A DNA stretch of 64,000 nucleotides from Nitrospira sp. (GTDB lineage: Bacteria > Nitrospirota > Nitrospiria > Nitrospirales > Nitrospiraceae), in the NCBI GenBank assembly GCA_016873495.1, contig VGXC01000013.1, forward strand, positions 1 through 64,000, given 5' to 3'. Each line of letters starts with the position of its first letter. The first letter of the stretch is position 1. The notes beneath the pieces are model-generated. The model was not told where the DNA came from. It saw only the letters and a list, made by a program, of their open reading frames with translations, and did not search any database. This document shows positions 1-9,135 of this stretch, piece by piece. Made by a program: the position numbers and the translations under genes.

Positions 1-51
1 TTCCTTCCCACTCATCGTGACTCTGTCCTCTCCGACCATCCGGCCCTCCTG

Positions 52-3039
52 GTGAAAGCCGACAGTCTAGCAATGAAGAGGACATTTCTATCTTGGCGAA
101 AGCGGACATTCTCATGTTGGGATTACATGTACCACTTGACGCGGTTTTCTCTTAAAGAGATGGCCGAATGCGGAGCCGAGCTTCGCCGGTTGGGCACCGG
201 GGCTCAGAGCTTGGAGGAAACGGCCAACCGGATCGTCCGCCACCTGTATGAACAGCTCTGCGATTCGGAGATAGAAGAGAAGGCCTGTGTTCTTGTCCGG
301 CTGTTCAAGACCCATCCGTTCGGCGAGTTGGATCAGGATCTCCAGCGCTACGTCAAGGAGATATTAGGGGCAAGGCCTGCGGCGCCGACCATGCCCTGTT
401 TCACCTTGATGGCCACGGCGGGACTCCTGCCGGAATGGAACGACCGGCATCAATCCAAGCGCTTCAAAGCCATCCCGATCGCCGACCGACAGTTCGGCGC
501 CCAGTTTCCCATGTTTTCCCAGCTCATGACCCAGTTCGGTGTGGATCTCGGGACGATCTTGGAGCCGCGCACGGAATTGTTGCTGGATCGGCAGGAGACC
601 AGCTACAACGTCTTTCACGTTCCCGACGCACTGGGTAGTCCCTACGTTCCGGGCCAGAAGCCATTCGTAAAGCCGTATGGCGTGCGCTCGGTGCTGGGCT
701 TCGGCGGCCTGCTGCCGACCGGCTCGCTCTTCGCCGTCATCCTCTTCTCCAAGGTGCGAATTCCCAGGGACACGGCCGAGCTGTTCAGAACTCTGGCCTT
801 GAGCGTGGAAATCGCCCTCCTACCGTTCGACGGCCAGGCGGATTTCACCGTCTCGCAGGAGCCTCCCGGAAAAACCGCTGCCCCCGCGAAGGGCGAGCGG
901 CCGATCAATGTTGTCAATTGGTTGAAGGCGCGGATGACCGTGCAGGAGCAACTGATTCACGCCCACGATCAAGCGGTCATCGATCAGGCGGACCGTATTG
1001 AAGCGGCGACAGTGAAAATTCGAGACCAGGCCGAGGCGCTCAGCGCGATCGAGAAGGGGACGGCGGTCACCACCGGCGAAGACTTTTTCCGGTCGCTCGT
1101 CTTCCACCTGGCCGGCACGCTGAAGGTCCGGTACGCGTTGATCGGGGAACTCAAGGACGGGGATCCGAGCAAGGTTCGGACGCTCGCCTTCTGGGACGGT
1201 ACTGCGTTCCTGGAGAACTTTGAATACGATCTGCTCAATTCACCCTGTGCCCAGGTGATCGGTCGGCAACTGCGCCATTTTCCTCAGGGGGTACGGCAAT
1301 TGTTCCCGGACTATCGCATGCTGGCCGACCTTGGGGTCGAGAGCTACTGCGGGGCCCCCCTGTTCGACAAAGCGGGGCATGCCTTGGGGCTGTTGGCCGT
1401 GTTGCACGACCACCCTATGCGGCCGTCGTTGGATATCGAGCAGATTCTGACCATCTTCTCGGCTCGGGCCGGGGCGGAGCTTGAGCGCAAACGGATCGTG
1501 GTCCAGTTGCGGGAGACCAAAGATCGGCTACAGGCGATTTTGGATAATACCCCGGCGGTGATCTATGTAAAGGATGCCCAGGGGCGTCATATCATCGTGA
1601 ACCGTCGGTTCCAGTCCCTGGTCGGTCTTGCCGAGGACCAGATTATCGGTAAGACCAATCACGAGTTGTTCCCGACGGCCGAGGCAGACACCTTCCGGGC
1701 GAACGACCTCAAAGTCCTCAGCTCCCTGGCGCCCCTGCAGAGCGAAGAGACGGTGGAGCGGAGCGACGGACTCCATACCTACGTGTCGGTGAAATTCCCG
1801 GTCTTCGACGGTGAGGGCCGGCCGTTCGGAATCTGCGGAATCTCGACGGATATCACCGAGCGCAAGCATCTGGAGGAGCAGCTCCAACGGGCGGCAAAGA
1901 TGGAAGCCATCGGCCGCCTGGCCGGCGGCGTCGCCCACGACTTCAACAACCTGCTGACGGCGATCACTGGGTACAGCGAACTGCTGGTCCAGAAGCTGGG
2001 CCCAGGCAATCCCCTCTGCAATCATGCCGGGGAGATTCTGAAAGCCGGCGAACGGGCCGCCGCGCTGACGGCCCAGCTCCTCGCGTTCAGCCGTGGGCAG
2101 GTGGTGCAGCCGAGGATTTTGGACCTGAACCAAGTGGTCACCAACGTCGTGGGGCTGCTACGGCGACTGATCGGCGAGCATATTGAGCTCGAGACCCGGC
2201 TGGCCCCGAAGTTGTTGCCGATCAGGGCCGACATGGGGCAGATGGAGCAAGTGCTGATGAATCTGGCCATCAACGCCCGCGATGCCATGCCGCATGGGGG
2301 CCGGCTTGTGCTCGAGACGGTCAACGTTCCGTCCGGGTCCGTGCCGAATCTGGTGGCGGCGCCGGGGCCGTCGCGCGTCCGGCTCTTGGTTTCCGATACG
2401 GGACAGGGGATGGAGGAGGATACGTTGGCCCGTATCTTCGAGCCCTTCTTTACGACGAAAGCCCCGGGCAAGGGGACGGGGTTGGGGCTGGCGATGGTGT
2501 ACGGCATTGTGACGAAAAGCGGCGGTACGATTGAAGCGGAGAGCAAGCCGGGGCGGGGGAGCACCTTCACGATCGACCTCCCCGCCGCCGGCCAATCGGT
2601 CGAGGCGGCTCCGGCTCCGGCTAGGCCTGGCCGGTCTCTTGGCGGCACGGAGACAATCCTGGTAGTGGAAGACGAAGAAGCGGTCAGAAATTTCGTGGGG
2701 GCCGTGTTGCGGTCTCAGGGGTATCGGGTGCTCGAAGCCGACAACGGCGAGGCAGCTTTGGCGCTATGCGATCGCGATCCTGCGCCTATCGATCTCTTGC
2801 TGACCGACGTCGTGATGCCGGGCATGAACGGGCGCAGTCTTGCCGAGCGGTTTGCCGTCCTACGGCCGGGCGCCGGCCTGCTCTACATGTCCGGATATAC
2901 TGAAGACGAGGCCCTTCAGCGGGGCGTTCAGAATTTGGGCGACGCCTTTCTGGCCAAGCCGTTTTCTGCTGCCGCTCTGGCGGAAGCCATTCGGACGGCA
3001 CTGGATGCCCGCTTGCAGAAACCGGCGTCCGCGCGCTGA
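52..3039 (+). CDS. Hybrid sensor histidine kinase (GAF-PAS-HisKA-HATPase-REC)
   Basis: This is a cytoplasmic-looking hybrid histidine kinase of 995 residues if the GTG at 52 is used. An in-frame ATG at 73 or 127 could be the true start, because no clear ribosome site precedes the GTG. Residues 1-330 have no recognised motif. A GAF-like region follows (about 345-480), then a PAS domain (about 490-610, core AVIYVKDAQGRHIIVNRRF). The dimerisation box [11 protein letters not shown] places the phospho-acceptor at His629. Next come the HATPase boxes ([29 protein letters not shown]) and a C-terminal receiver with Asp919 in LLTDVVMPG. No transmembrane segment is evident, so it probably senses an internal signal through GAF/PAS. 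It converges with the REC/HD-GYP gene downstream with a 5-base gap. The partner output protein is not identifiable from sequence. Confidence 0.9.
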   Translation: MKADSLAMKRTFLSWRKRTFSCWDYMYHLTRFSLKEMAECGAELRRLGTGAQSLEETANRIVRHLYEQLCDSEIEEKACVLVRLFKTHPFGELDQDLQRYVKEILGARPAAPTMPCFTLMATAGLLPEWNDRHQSKRFKAIPIADRQFGAQFPMFSQLMTQFGVDLGTILEPRTELLLDRQETSYNVFHVPDALGSPYVPGQKPFVKPYGVRSVLGFGGLLPTGSLFAVILFSKVRIPRDTAELFRTLALSVEIALLPFDGQADFTVSQEPPGKTAAPAKGERPINVVNWLKARMTVQEQLIHAHDQAVIDQADRIEAATVKIRDQAEALSAIEKGTAVTTGEDFFRSLVFHLAGTLKVRYALIGELKDGDPSKVRTLAFWDGTAFLENFEYDLLNSPCAQVIGRQLRHFPQGVRQLFPDYRMLADLGVESYCGAPLFDKAGHALGLLAVLHDHPMRPSLDIEQILTIFSARAGAELERKRIVVQLRETKDRLQAILDNTPAVIYVKDAQGRHIIVNRRFQSLVGLAEDQIIGKTNHELFPTAEADTFRANDLKVLSSLAPLQSEETVERSDGLHTYVSVKFPVFDGEGRPFGICGISTDITERKHLEEQLQRAAKMEAIGRLAGGVAHDFNNLLTAITGYSELLVQKLGPGNPLCNHAGEILKAGERAAALTAQLLAFSRGQVVQPRILDLNQVVTNVVGLLRRLIGEHIELETRLAPKLLPIRADMGQMEQVLMNLAINARDAMPHGGRLVLETVNVPSGSVPNLVAAPGPSRVRLLVSDTGQGMEEDTLARIFEPFFTTKAPGKGTGLGLAMVYGIVTKSGGTIEAESKPGRGSTFTIDLPAAGQSVEAAPAPARPGRSLGGTETILVVEDEEAVRNFVGAVLRSQGYRVLEADNGEAALALCDRDPAPIDLLLTDVVMPGMNGRSLAERFAVLRPGAGLLYMSGYTEDEALQRGVQNLGDAFLAKPFSAAALAEAIRTALDARLQKPASAR

Positions 3040-3044
3040 GCGAA

Positions 3045-4178
3045 TCAACGGGGACCGGTCTCGCCCGGCTGGCCGTTCTCTCCTTCACGGTCCATGTACC
3101 GGTTCTTGATGAGCAGGACCTCGTCCATCTTGCCCAAGAACAGGTCCAGCAAGGCCGCATCGAAATGCGTGCCGCGTTGCTGGGTCATGATGTCGGTCGT
3201 CTGCTCCACCGAGAAGGCCGGCTTGTACACGCGTTTGGTGGTCAGGGCATCGAATGCATCGGCGATGGCCACGATCCGGCCTTCGAGCGGGATCGCTGCA
3301 CCCACCAATCCCTTGGGGTACCCGCTGCCGTCGACTTTTTCGTGGTGGGTTCGGGCGATGGTGGCGGCCAGCTGCAGCAGTGCGGAATCCGACCCGGCCA
3401 GGATCTGGTAGCCGATTTCCGTATGGCGCGTCATGATCGAGAATTCTTCGGGTGCAAATCCGCCGGGTTTGAGGAGAATGTGGTCGGGGGTCCCGATTTT
3501 CCCGATGTCGTGCATGGGGCTGGCGATGCGAATCAGTTCGCAGTGGTCCGCTTCCAATCCATAGCGGCGGGCGAGCAGGGCCGAGTAGTGGCTCATGCGT
3601 TTGATGTGCTGGGCCGTGCCTTTGTCCCGGAATTCGGCGGCAATGGCCAGGCGCTGGACGGTCTCTTCCTGGGAGAGACGGAGGCTTTGTTCCGCCTCTT
3701 CGAGGCGTGTGACGGCCAGCCTCAATTCGGCGGTCCGTTCCCGCACCATTTGCTCGAGATGTTCCCGATGAGCCTGGTTCTCGATCTCCAGGCGCCGCCG
3801 GCGCAGCGCGTTGGCGATATTGATGAGGATCTCGTTGGTCTCGAAGGGCTTGAGGATATAGCCGTAGGCTCCCGATTCCAGCGCCACGTTGGCCAGTTGG
3901 GGATCGTCCAGCCCCGTCACCATCACGGCCGCGGTCTGCGGATAGTCCTTCAGGACCTGCCGGACCAAGTCCAGCCCCGACTCCCCCGGCATGTTGACGT
4001 CGCAGAGGATTAGGGCGAACTCCCGTTCGCTCAGCCGGCGGCGGGCCTCCTGCGCGTCTCCGGCGAGGGTGCAGGTATAGCCGTATCCTTCGAGCAACCG
4101 ACCCAGCAGGCGTCGGGTCGCGTCCTCGTCTTCGACGATAAGAATGCTGGCGGCCTGTTCGGATATAAAATGCGCCAT
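3045..4178 (-). CDS. Response regulator with REC and HD-GYP domains (probable c-di-GMP phosphodiesterase)
   Basis: This two-domain response regulator has 377 residues from the ATG at 4178. That start is preferred over the upstream ATG at 4205 because AGGAGG lies 10 bases before it. The N-terminal receiver has the acidic pair VEDED and phospho-acceptor Asp60 in LILCDVNMPGESG. A coiled-coil-like linker (HLEQMVRERTAELRLAV) leads to an HD-GYP domain with the HD pair in SPMHDIGKIG and the GYP signature in EKVDGSGYPKGL. Members of this family hydrolyse cyclic di-GMP when the metal ligands are intact, as they appear here. It may pair with the neighbouring hybrid kinase, but that is inference from proximity only. 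A truncated, decayed copy of the receiver-coding part lies at about 18553-18672. Confidence 0.9.
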   Translation of the reverse strand: MAHFISEQAASILIVEDEDATRRLLGRLLEGYGYTCTLAGDAQEARRRLSEREFALILCDVNMPGESGLDLVRQVLKDYPQTAAVMVTGLDDPQLANVALESGAYGYILKPFETNEILINIANALRRRRLEIENQAHREHLEQMVRERTAELRLAVTRLEEAEQSLRLSQEETVQRLAIAAEFRDKGTAQHIKRMSHYSALLARRYGLEADHCELIRIASPMHDIGKIGTPDHILLKPGGFAPEEFSIMTRHTEIGYQILAGSDSALLQLAATIARTHHEKVDGSGYPKGLVGAAIPLEGRIVAIADAFDALTTKRVYKPAFSVEQTTDIMTQQRGTHFDAALLDLFLGKMDEVLLIKNRYMDREGENGQPGETGPR

Positions 4179-4315
4179 GATGGCTCGGCCTCCTGCTGCA
4201 TGCATTATAGATCAGGGACGACCCCAGTCAACCGGTAAGTGCGCGGTCGGTGCGATTGGGTCGTGAGGGGGGTTTTAGGGTTGCCAGCGAAGAGGGAACC
4301 GGTTAGGCTGGTGGC

Positions 4316-4486
4316 ATGCCGTATGTCTTCCCTTATGAACAGCTTTTCGTCCTGGGTATCGGCGTCCTGATCCTGGGGCTGTTGGTCGTTCGAGTGCGGT
4401 GGGTCGCGCGGCGACGGGCGTCTTCGGCCGTGCCGGCGCCCGTGGGTAAACAAGACGAGAGGGCATCGGCTCGCCCCATTGATTGA
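4316..4486 (+). CDS. Small single-pass membrane protein (56 aa)
   Basis: This short ORF starts at ATG 4316 and encodes 56 residues. One hydrophobic segment ([15 protein letters not shown], about residues 11-25) is followed by a basic stretch (RVRWVARRR) and a polar tail. That layout predicts a single membrane span with a cytoplasmic tail. It lies divergently from the HD-GYP regulator and just upstream of the rph fragment. A diverged copy, recognisable from QLFVLG onward, lies at the same relative position upstream of intact rph near 18.7 kb. Conservation of the reading frame in both copies is the main support that it is or was coding. The function is unknown. Confidence 0.5.
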   Translation: MPYVFPYEQLFVLGIGVLILGLLVVRVRWVARRRASSAVPAPVGKQDERASARPID

Positions 4487-4551
4487 GCTTTGTTCTTCTT
4501 GTCGTTTCCATTATAATTCCGGGCCCGGTCTTCAGGCTTAGGGGGGCACGC

Positions 4552-4686
4552 ATGAACCAGGCAGCGCGGCTTTTGCGCCAGGACGGGCGCCGGAAGGATC
4601 AACTCAGGCCCGTCAAGATCACGCGGGATTTCATCAAGTGGGCCGAAGGCTCGGTGTTGATCGAAATGGGCGCGAACAAAGAGTGA
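4552..4686 (+). pseudogene. Truncated duplicate of the rph 5' end
   Basis: The first 42 or so codons of RNase PH are repeated here, with only three base differences over the first ~127 bases compared with intact rph at 18880. The frame then runs into a TGA after 44 residues (ending GANKE). The catalytic and tetramer-forming parts of RNase PH are missing, so this is not a functional enzyme. A TATAAT box at 4512-4517 lies upstream, in the same context as at the intact gene. The fragment marks the left edge of the accessory block and is one half of a direct repeat whose other half is the intact rph locus. Confidence 0.85.
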
Positions 4687-5010
4687 GGACAAGAAGGCAG
4701 CAGGAAGCTGGGAGGACGAGGGACGCGCACGCCCATTTTTGCCGTGGTGACCTTCAGATGTTCGTGCGGCTTGGTCATCCGTTCGCGCGAGCTACGATCT
4801 TTGTGCCAGGCAAGGTGTTGCGGAATTGACCGCGGTGCTTTGTCAGGACGGCGCCCTCTTTGCGAGGTGTGTCCCAATACCATAATGACGACGTAGAGTT
4901 TTGCTAGACATCCTGAGACACATGACGGCCCTTGGATTATCTGCCGACCCTGGAGCGACCATGACGTCCAGGAGTGCCTATGCGATGACGTCAAGAGGTG
5001 AACGTTATAG
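4687..5010 (+). other. Intergenic stretch at the left end of the accessory block
   Basis: These 324 bases follow the broken rph copy. I see no ORF with a convincing start and no tRNA, terminator or transposase fragment. Two short GATGACGTC-like words occur near the 3' end, and AGAGGTG precedes the start of the radical SAM gene at 5011. The promoter of the sugar cluster should lie here, but I cannot point to clear -35/-10 boxes. Confidence 0.5.
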
Positions 5011-6546
5011 ATGGACGTGCTGTTCATTAATCCGGACTCTTCGGCAAAGGCCTATCAAGGGCTAGCAAAGATATACTCGGCTATTGAGCCCCCGACATGG
5101 GCGTTGCTATTGGCCGAGTCTTGCCGTGCGCAGGGGTTTGGCGTAAGCATCCTCGACTGCGACGCGGAGCGATTGTCCCTTGGGCAGTCCATACAACGGG
5201 TCAGCGATATCCGGCCGAGGCTTGTCGTCTTCGTGGTGTACGGGCAGAATCCCAACTCCGGGACCACGAGCATGATCGGCGCTCTGGATTTGGCACGCCA
5301 GCTGAAATCCCACCATCCTGAACTTCCGATCTGCTTTGTCGGGTCGCACACCAGCGCATTGCCCATGGAAGTCCTCTCGCACGACTGCGTCGACTTGGTT
5401 CTGCTCAACGAAGGCGTCTACGCGCTCCACAATCTTTTGCGCAGCAATCTCGATGGCGATCTACAGCGGATCAAGGGCATCGGCTATAAACGGCGAGGCG
5501 GTGAAAACGGTAAAACGCCCGTGCTTAATCATCCGCAGGGTGTAGTGCCCCAAGATCGTATGGATCGCGATTTGCCGGGCTATGCCTGGGATCTTCTGCC
5601 GTACCGCGAGAAGCCGCTCGACCTTTACCGCGCGCACTTTTGGCACGCCGAGTTTGATCACGGCAAGCGGACTCCCTTCGCGGCCATCTATACCTCTTTG
5701 GGGTGCAATTTCGGTTGTGATTTCTGCATGATCAACATCCTCAATCGTGTCGACAACGACGCCGCGGTCACCGCCGCGGATTCTCGAGGTATGCGTTTCT
5801 GGAGCCATGAATGGGTCGGCCGGGAAATGCGCAAGCTGGCGAATCTCGGGGTGCGAACGTTGCGGATCAGCGACGAAATGTTTTTTCTCAATCGGAAGAA
5901 TTACCTGCCGATCTTGCAGCACGTGATCGACCAGGGGTTCGGCTTCAGGATGTGGACGTATTCACGGGTCGATACGGTGCGAAAGGATGCGCTCGAGCTG
6001 TTCAAACGAGCTGGGGTAAACTGGCTTGCGCTTGGGGTCGAGGCTGGCAACCAGACGGTTCGGCAGGAGGTCTCGAAGGGCTCGTTTCAAGAAGTGAATA
6101 TTCGCGAGGTGTGTCGGGCAATCCGGGACGCCGGCATCTACGTCATCAGCAATTATATTTTCGGGTTTCCCGAAGATACGCTGGAAACCATGCAAGAGAC
6201 GCTGGATCTGGCATTGGAGCTGAACACGGAAATGGCAAACATGTACCCCTGTCAGGCGTTGCCGGGCAGCCCCATCTATCGCCGCGCTAAACAGTACGGG
6301 TGGGCGCTCCCCGATTCGTATGAAGGCTATGCGTTCCTATCGTACGAGTGCCAGCCGCTCCCGACCAAGTCGGTGAGTGCGGCGGAGGTGTTGAGGTTCC
6401 GCGACGAGGCTTGGCGCACCTACTTCACTAATCCGGCCTATCTCGACCTGATCGAGCGCAAATTTGGAGCGCTCGAACGGAGCAATGTCGAGGCACTGGC
6501 CCTTATTCGACTCAAGCGAAGACTCTTGGGTGACGCCATCGCATGA
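5011..6546 (+). CDS. B12-binding-type radical SAM protein
   Basis: This protein has 511 residues from ATG 5011, preceded by AGAGGTG about 10 bases upstream. The N-terminal ~180 residues look like the Rossmann-like B12-binding domain of class B radical SAM enzymes (starts VLFINPDSSAKAYQGLAKIY). The core holds the cluster motif C232-x3-C236-x2-C239 in SLGCNFGCDFCMI. Later segments fit the radical SAM barrel (GVEAGNQTVRQEVSKG, IFGFPEDTLETMQ). Known relatives are methyltransferases and other C-C or C-H modifying enzymes. Its stop overlaps the start of the heptose kinase gene (ATGA), so it is translationally coupled to a sugar cluster. A role in modifying a nucleotide sugar or its lipid-linked product is inference; the substrate cannot be read from sequence. 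Confidence 0.85.
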   Translation: MDVLFINPDSSAKAYQGLAKIYSAIEPPTWALLLAESCRAQGFGVSILDCDAERLSLGQSIQRVSDIRPRLVVFVVYGQNPNSGTTSMIGALDLARQLKSHHPELPICFVGSHTSALPMEVLSHDCVDLVLLNEGVYALHNLLRSNLDGDLQRIKGIGYKRRGGENGKTPVLNHPQGVVPQDRMDRDLPGYAWDLLPYREKPLDLYRAHFWHAEFDHGKRTPFAAIYTSLGCNFGCDFCMINILNRVDNDAAVTAADSRGMRFWSHEWVGREMRKLANLGVRTLRISDEMFFLNRKNYLPILQHVIDQGFGFRMWTYSRVDTVRKDALELFKRAGVNWLALGVEAGNQTVRQEVSKGSFQEVNIREVCRAIRDAGIYVISNYIFGFPEDTLETMQETLDLALELNTEMANMYPCQALPGSPIYRRAKQYGWALPDSYEGYAFLSYECQPLPTKSVSAAEVLRFRDEAWRTYFTNPAYLDLIERKFGALERSNVEALALIRLKRRLLGDAIA

Positions 6547-7544
6547 TTATTACGCGAACACCGTTCAGGATTTCATTTTTCGGCGGCGGGACGGATTATC
6601 CCGCTTGGTATCGAGAGCACGGCGGATCGGTTCTGGCGACCTCGATCAACAAATATTGCCACATCAGTTGCCGCTACCTCCCCCCGTTTTTTGAGCACAG
6701 GCACCGGATCGTGTATTCGCTGATTGAAAACGTTCGGAACATCGCCGAGATCAAGCATCCGGCCGTCCGGGCCATTCTGGACTGGGCGGGATGCGATGAC
6801 CGAGGACTCGAAATTCATCACGATGGCGACCTGCCCGCGCGGTCTGGACTTGGTTCCAGCTCATCGTTCACGGTCGGGCTGATTCATGCGTTGGCGGCGT
6901 TGCGCGGCCACTATGTCTCAAGGGACGAGCTGGCCGCGCAGGCCATCCACATGGAGCAGGAGATCATCAAGGAGCATGTCGGTTCGCAAGACCAAGTCTC
7001 AGCCGCCTTCGGCGGATTCAATCATATCGACTTTCTGCCGAACGACACCTTTCAAGTATCTCCGATCATTTTGCCCAAAGAACGGCTGCACGAGTTTCAA
7101 GAGCATCTGATGCTGTGCTTCACCGGTTTTTCGCGAATCGCCTCGGAGGTCGCCCGATCCAAGATCGAAAACTTCAAGAGCCGGCACCACGAGCTACATC
7201 GGATGAGAGAGATGGTCATTGAAGCCATCCGCGTTCTTCAGAATACCGGGGCGCCGATCGAGGATGTGGGTCGGATGCTGCACCAAAGTTGGCTGTACAA
7301 GCGAAGCCTTTCCGAAAAGGTGTCGACGCCCGAGATCGACCATTTGTATGAGGAAGTGATGCGAATGGGAGCCATCGGCGGAAAACTGCTCGGGGCCGGT
7401 GGCGGCGGATTTTTGTTGTTGTTTGTTAGGCCCGATCTGCAGCCGAAAGTCCGGGAGCGGCTCAAGCATCTGGTTCATGTCCCCTTTCGTTTCGAAAACT
7501 CTGGCAGCCGTGTCGTGCTGTACCAGCCTGATGGACTCTCGTAA
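6543..7544 (+). CDS. hddA: GHMP kinase, D-glycero-D-manno-heptose 7-phosphate kinase-like (HddA family)
   Basis: This GHMP-superfamily sugar kinase has 333 residues. The N-terminus (IITRTPFRISFFGGGTDYP) and the glycine/serine-rich phosphate loop PARSGLGSSSSFTVGL near residue 100 are typical of HddA and related sugar 1-kinases. The C-terminal motif KLLGAGGGGFLLLF is also intact. HddA phosphorylates D-glycero-alpha-D-manno-heptose 7-phosphate at C1 on the way to GDP-heptose. The start overlaps the preceding stop by four bases, and the reductase gene begins two bases after its stop. The cluster also has an HddC-like nucleotidyltransferase, which supports a heptose substrate. Fucose kinase-like enzymes share this fold, so the exact sugar is not certain. 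Confidence 0.85.
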   Translation: MIITRTPFRISFFGGGTDYPAWYREHGGSVLATSINKYCHISCRYLPPFFEHRHRIVYSLIENVRNIAEIKHPAVRAILDWAGCDDRGLEIHHDGDLPARSGLGSSSSFTVGLIHALAALRGHYVSRDELAAQAIHMEQEIIKEHVGSQDQVSAAFGGFNHIDFLPNDTFQVSPIILPKERLHEFQEHLMLCFTGFSRIASEVARSKIENFKSRHHELHRMREMVIEAIRVLQNTGAPIEDVGRMLHQSWLYKRSLSEKVSTPEIDHLYEEVMRMGAIGGKLLGAGGGGFLLLFVRPDLQPKVRERLKHLVHVPFRFENSGSRVVLYQPDGLS

Positions 7545-7546
7545 CG

Positions 7547-8515
7547 ATGGGACCGCGCGATGCCAGGATTTACGTGGCGGGGCATACCGGGCTCATCGGT
7601 TCGGCAGTCGTGAGGCGACTGGAGCGGGGCGGCTCCCCCGCACTTCTCACGCGATCCCGAAGCGAGCTGGATTTGCGAGATGCCGGTCGAGTCACGGAGT
7701 TTTTCCAGGAGAACCGCCCCGAGTATGTCGTGCTTGCGGCCGGACGAGTCGGGGGGATTGTCGACAACCAAACGTATCCCGCCGACTTTCTGGAGGAGAA
7801 TCTCGCGATCCAGTTCAACGTGTTGAAAGCGGCGCGCGCGACCGACGTCAAGAGGCTGATTTGCTTTGGCTCTTCCTGTATGTATCCTCGGGAATGCGCT
7901 CAGCCGATGGCCGAGGATCTCTTGTTGTCCGGGAAGCCGGAGCCGACGAGCCTCCCGTATGCCATTTCCAAAATGGCCGGGACCTATCTGTGCCTGGCGT
8001 ACAACAAGCAGGAGCGTGAAAACCGGTTTATCCCCGTCATTCCGAATAGCGCCTACGGGCCGCACGATAACTTCGATCCGAGATCCGGCCATGTGCTTTC
8101 GGCGCTAATGGCGCGATTTCATGAGGCGAAACTGCGCCATGCCGAATCTATCACACTGTGGGGCAGCGGCTCTCCCCGGCGCGAGTTCATCCATGCCGAC
8201 GATATCGCGGATGCGTGCGCTCATCTATTGGCCTGCGACAGCACAAGGTTTGACCTGCCCCTTAACATCGGGGTCGGAGAGGATGTATCGATTCGTGAAC
8301 TGGCGGAATTGTTGTCGGACGTCGTGGGATATGAGGGGCGTATAGAATGGGATTCGACCAAGCCTGATGGGGCGCCCCGGAAACTGCTCGATAGTGCTCG
8401 TATGCGGTCCCTCGGCTGGCAGCCGACGATCACGCTTCGCGAAGGCCTCTCTCTGACTTATCGATGGTATCTGGGCAACCTGGGCTCGGAGAGGGCTGGG
8501 GTCGGGGGGGCATGA
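7547..8515 (+). CDS. NAD(P)-dependent epimerase/reductase of the GDP-L-fucose synthase family
   Basis: This short-chain dehydrogenase-type nucleotide sugar enzyme has 322 residues. The nucleotide-binding motif GHTGLIGSAVVRRL is at the N-terminus. The family signature FGSSCMYPRECAQP and the catalytic YAISK (Tyr-x3-Lys) are present. GDP-L-fucose synthases epimerise and reduce GDP-4-keto-6-deoxymannose. Close relatives in heptose clusters act on GDP-4-keto-6-deoxy-heptose. The neighbouring kinase and guanylyltransferase suggest a heptose-type GDP substrate here. It is followed after 10 bases by the thiamine-diphosphate enzyme subunits. The length is normal for the family and no key residue appears lost. 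Confidence 0.85.
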   Translation: MGPRDARIYVAGHTGLIGSAVVRRLERGGSPALLTRSRSELDLRDAGRVTEFFQENRPEYVVLAAGRVGGIVDNQTYPADFLEENLAIQFNVLKAARATDVKRLICFGSSCMYPRECAQPMAEDLLLSGKPEPTSLPYAISKMAGTYLCLAYNKQERENRFIPVIPNSAYGPHDNFDPRSGHVLSALMARFHEAKLRHAESITLWGSGSPRREFIHADDIADACAHLLACDSTRFDLPLNIGVGEDVSIRELAELLSDVVGYEGRIEWDSTKPDGAPRKLLDSARMRSLGWQPTITLREGLSLTYRWYLGNLGSERAGVGGA

Positions 8516-8525
8516 GAAGGAAGGC

Positions 8526-9128
8526 ATGATGACCAAAGACGAACTCATTGCGTTCGAGGAAGAGATCGCCGCCTTGTTCAATGCGGGAAAAATTCGCGCG
8601 CCCGTGCATTTGTATTATGGGAATGAAGAACAAATGATCGGAATCTTCCGCAAGATTCGTCCGCAGGATTGGGTGTTGTGTTCCTGGCGCTCGCACTATC
8701 AGTGTCTGCTCAAGGGAGTTCCCAAGGAACGGGTTCGCGATGAAATTGTGGCGGGACGATCAATTTCGTTGTGTTTCCCAGACCATCGCATCTTTTCCTC
8801 GGCCATCGTCGGGGGCGTGCTGCCGATCGCTGTCGGAGTGGCGATGGCCATACAACGGAGCGGCGAAGACGCCAAGGTGTACTGCTTCATGGGTGATATG
8901 ACGGCGGAGACCGGCATCGCGTACGAGTCGATCAAGTACAGCCGCAACCATCGCCTGCCCATTCACTTCATCGTCGAAGACAACGCCAAATCCGTCTGCA
9001 CCGACACGCGGGAAGTCTGGAATCAGCCCCACCTCAGTTATGAAGGGGTGGCGGACGAGTATGTCAGTTACTACCGGTACGAAACCAAATACCCCCATGC
9101 CGGGGCCGGCATTCGCGTGCAGTTTTAG
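8526..9128 (+). CDS. Thiamine-diphosphate-dependent enzyme, alpha (ThDP-binding) subunit
   Basis: This 200-residue protein resembles the cofactor-binding half of dehydrogenase E1 alpha/transketolase enzymes. The ThDP-magnesium motif is visible as GDM (in CFMGDMTAETG) followed about 27 residues later by EDN. It is much shorter than pyruvate dehydrogenase E1 alpha (usually over 300 residues). It is followed directly by a matching beta-like gene, so the pair should form one active site. No lipoyl E2 or E3 gene is nearby, so an oxidative 2-oxoacid dehydrogenase role is unlikely. In a sugar cluster a likely job is transfer of a two-carbon unit to a keto-sugar, as proposed for branched-chain sugars such as that of avilamycin. 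That assignment is inference. Confidence 0.8.
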   Translation: MMTKDELIAFEEEIAALFNAGKIRAPVHLYYGNEEQMIGIFRKIRPQDWVLCSWRSHYQCLLKGVPKERVRDEIVAGRSISLCFPDHRIFSSAIVGGVLPIAVGVAMAIQRSGEDAKVYCFMGDMTAETGIAYESIKYSRNHRLPIHFIVEDNAKSVCTDTREVWNQPHLSYEGVADEYVSYYRYETKYPHAGAGIRVQF

Positions 9129-9135
9129 CGTGGCG

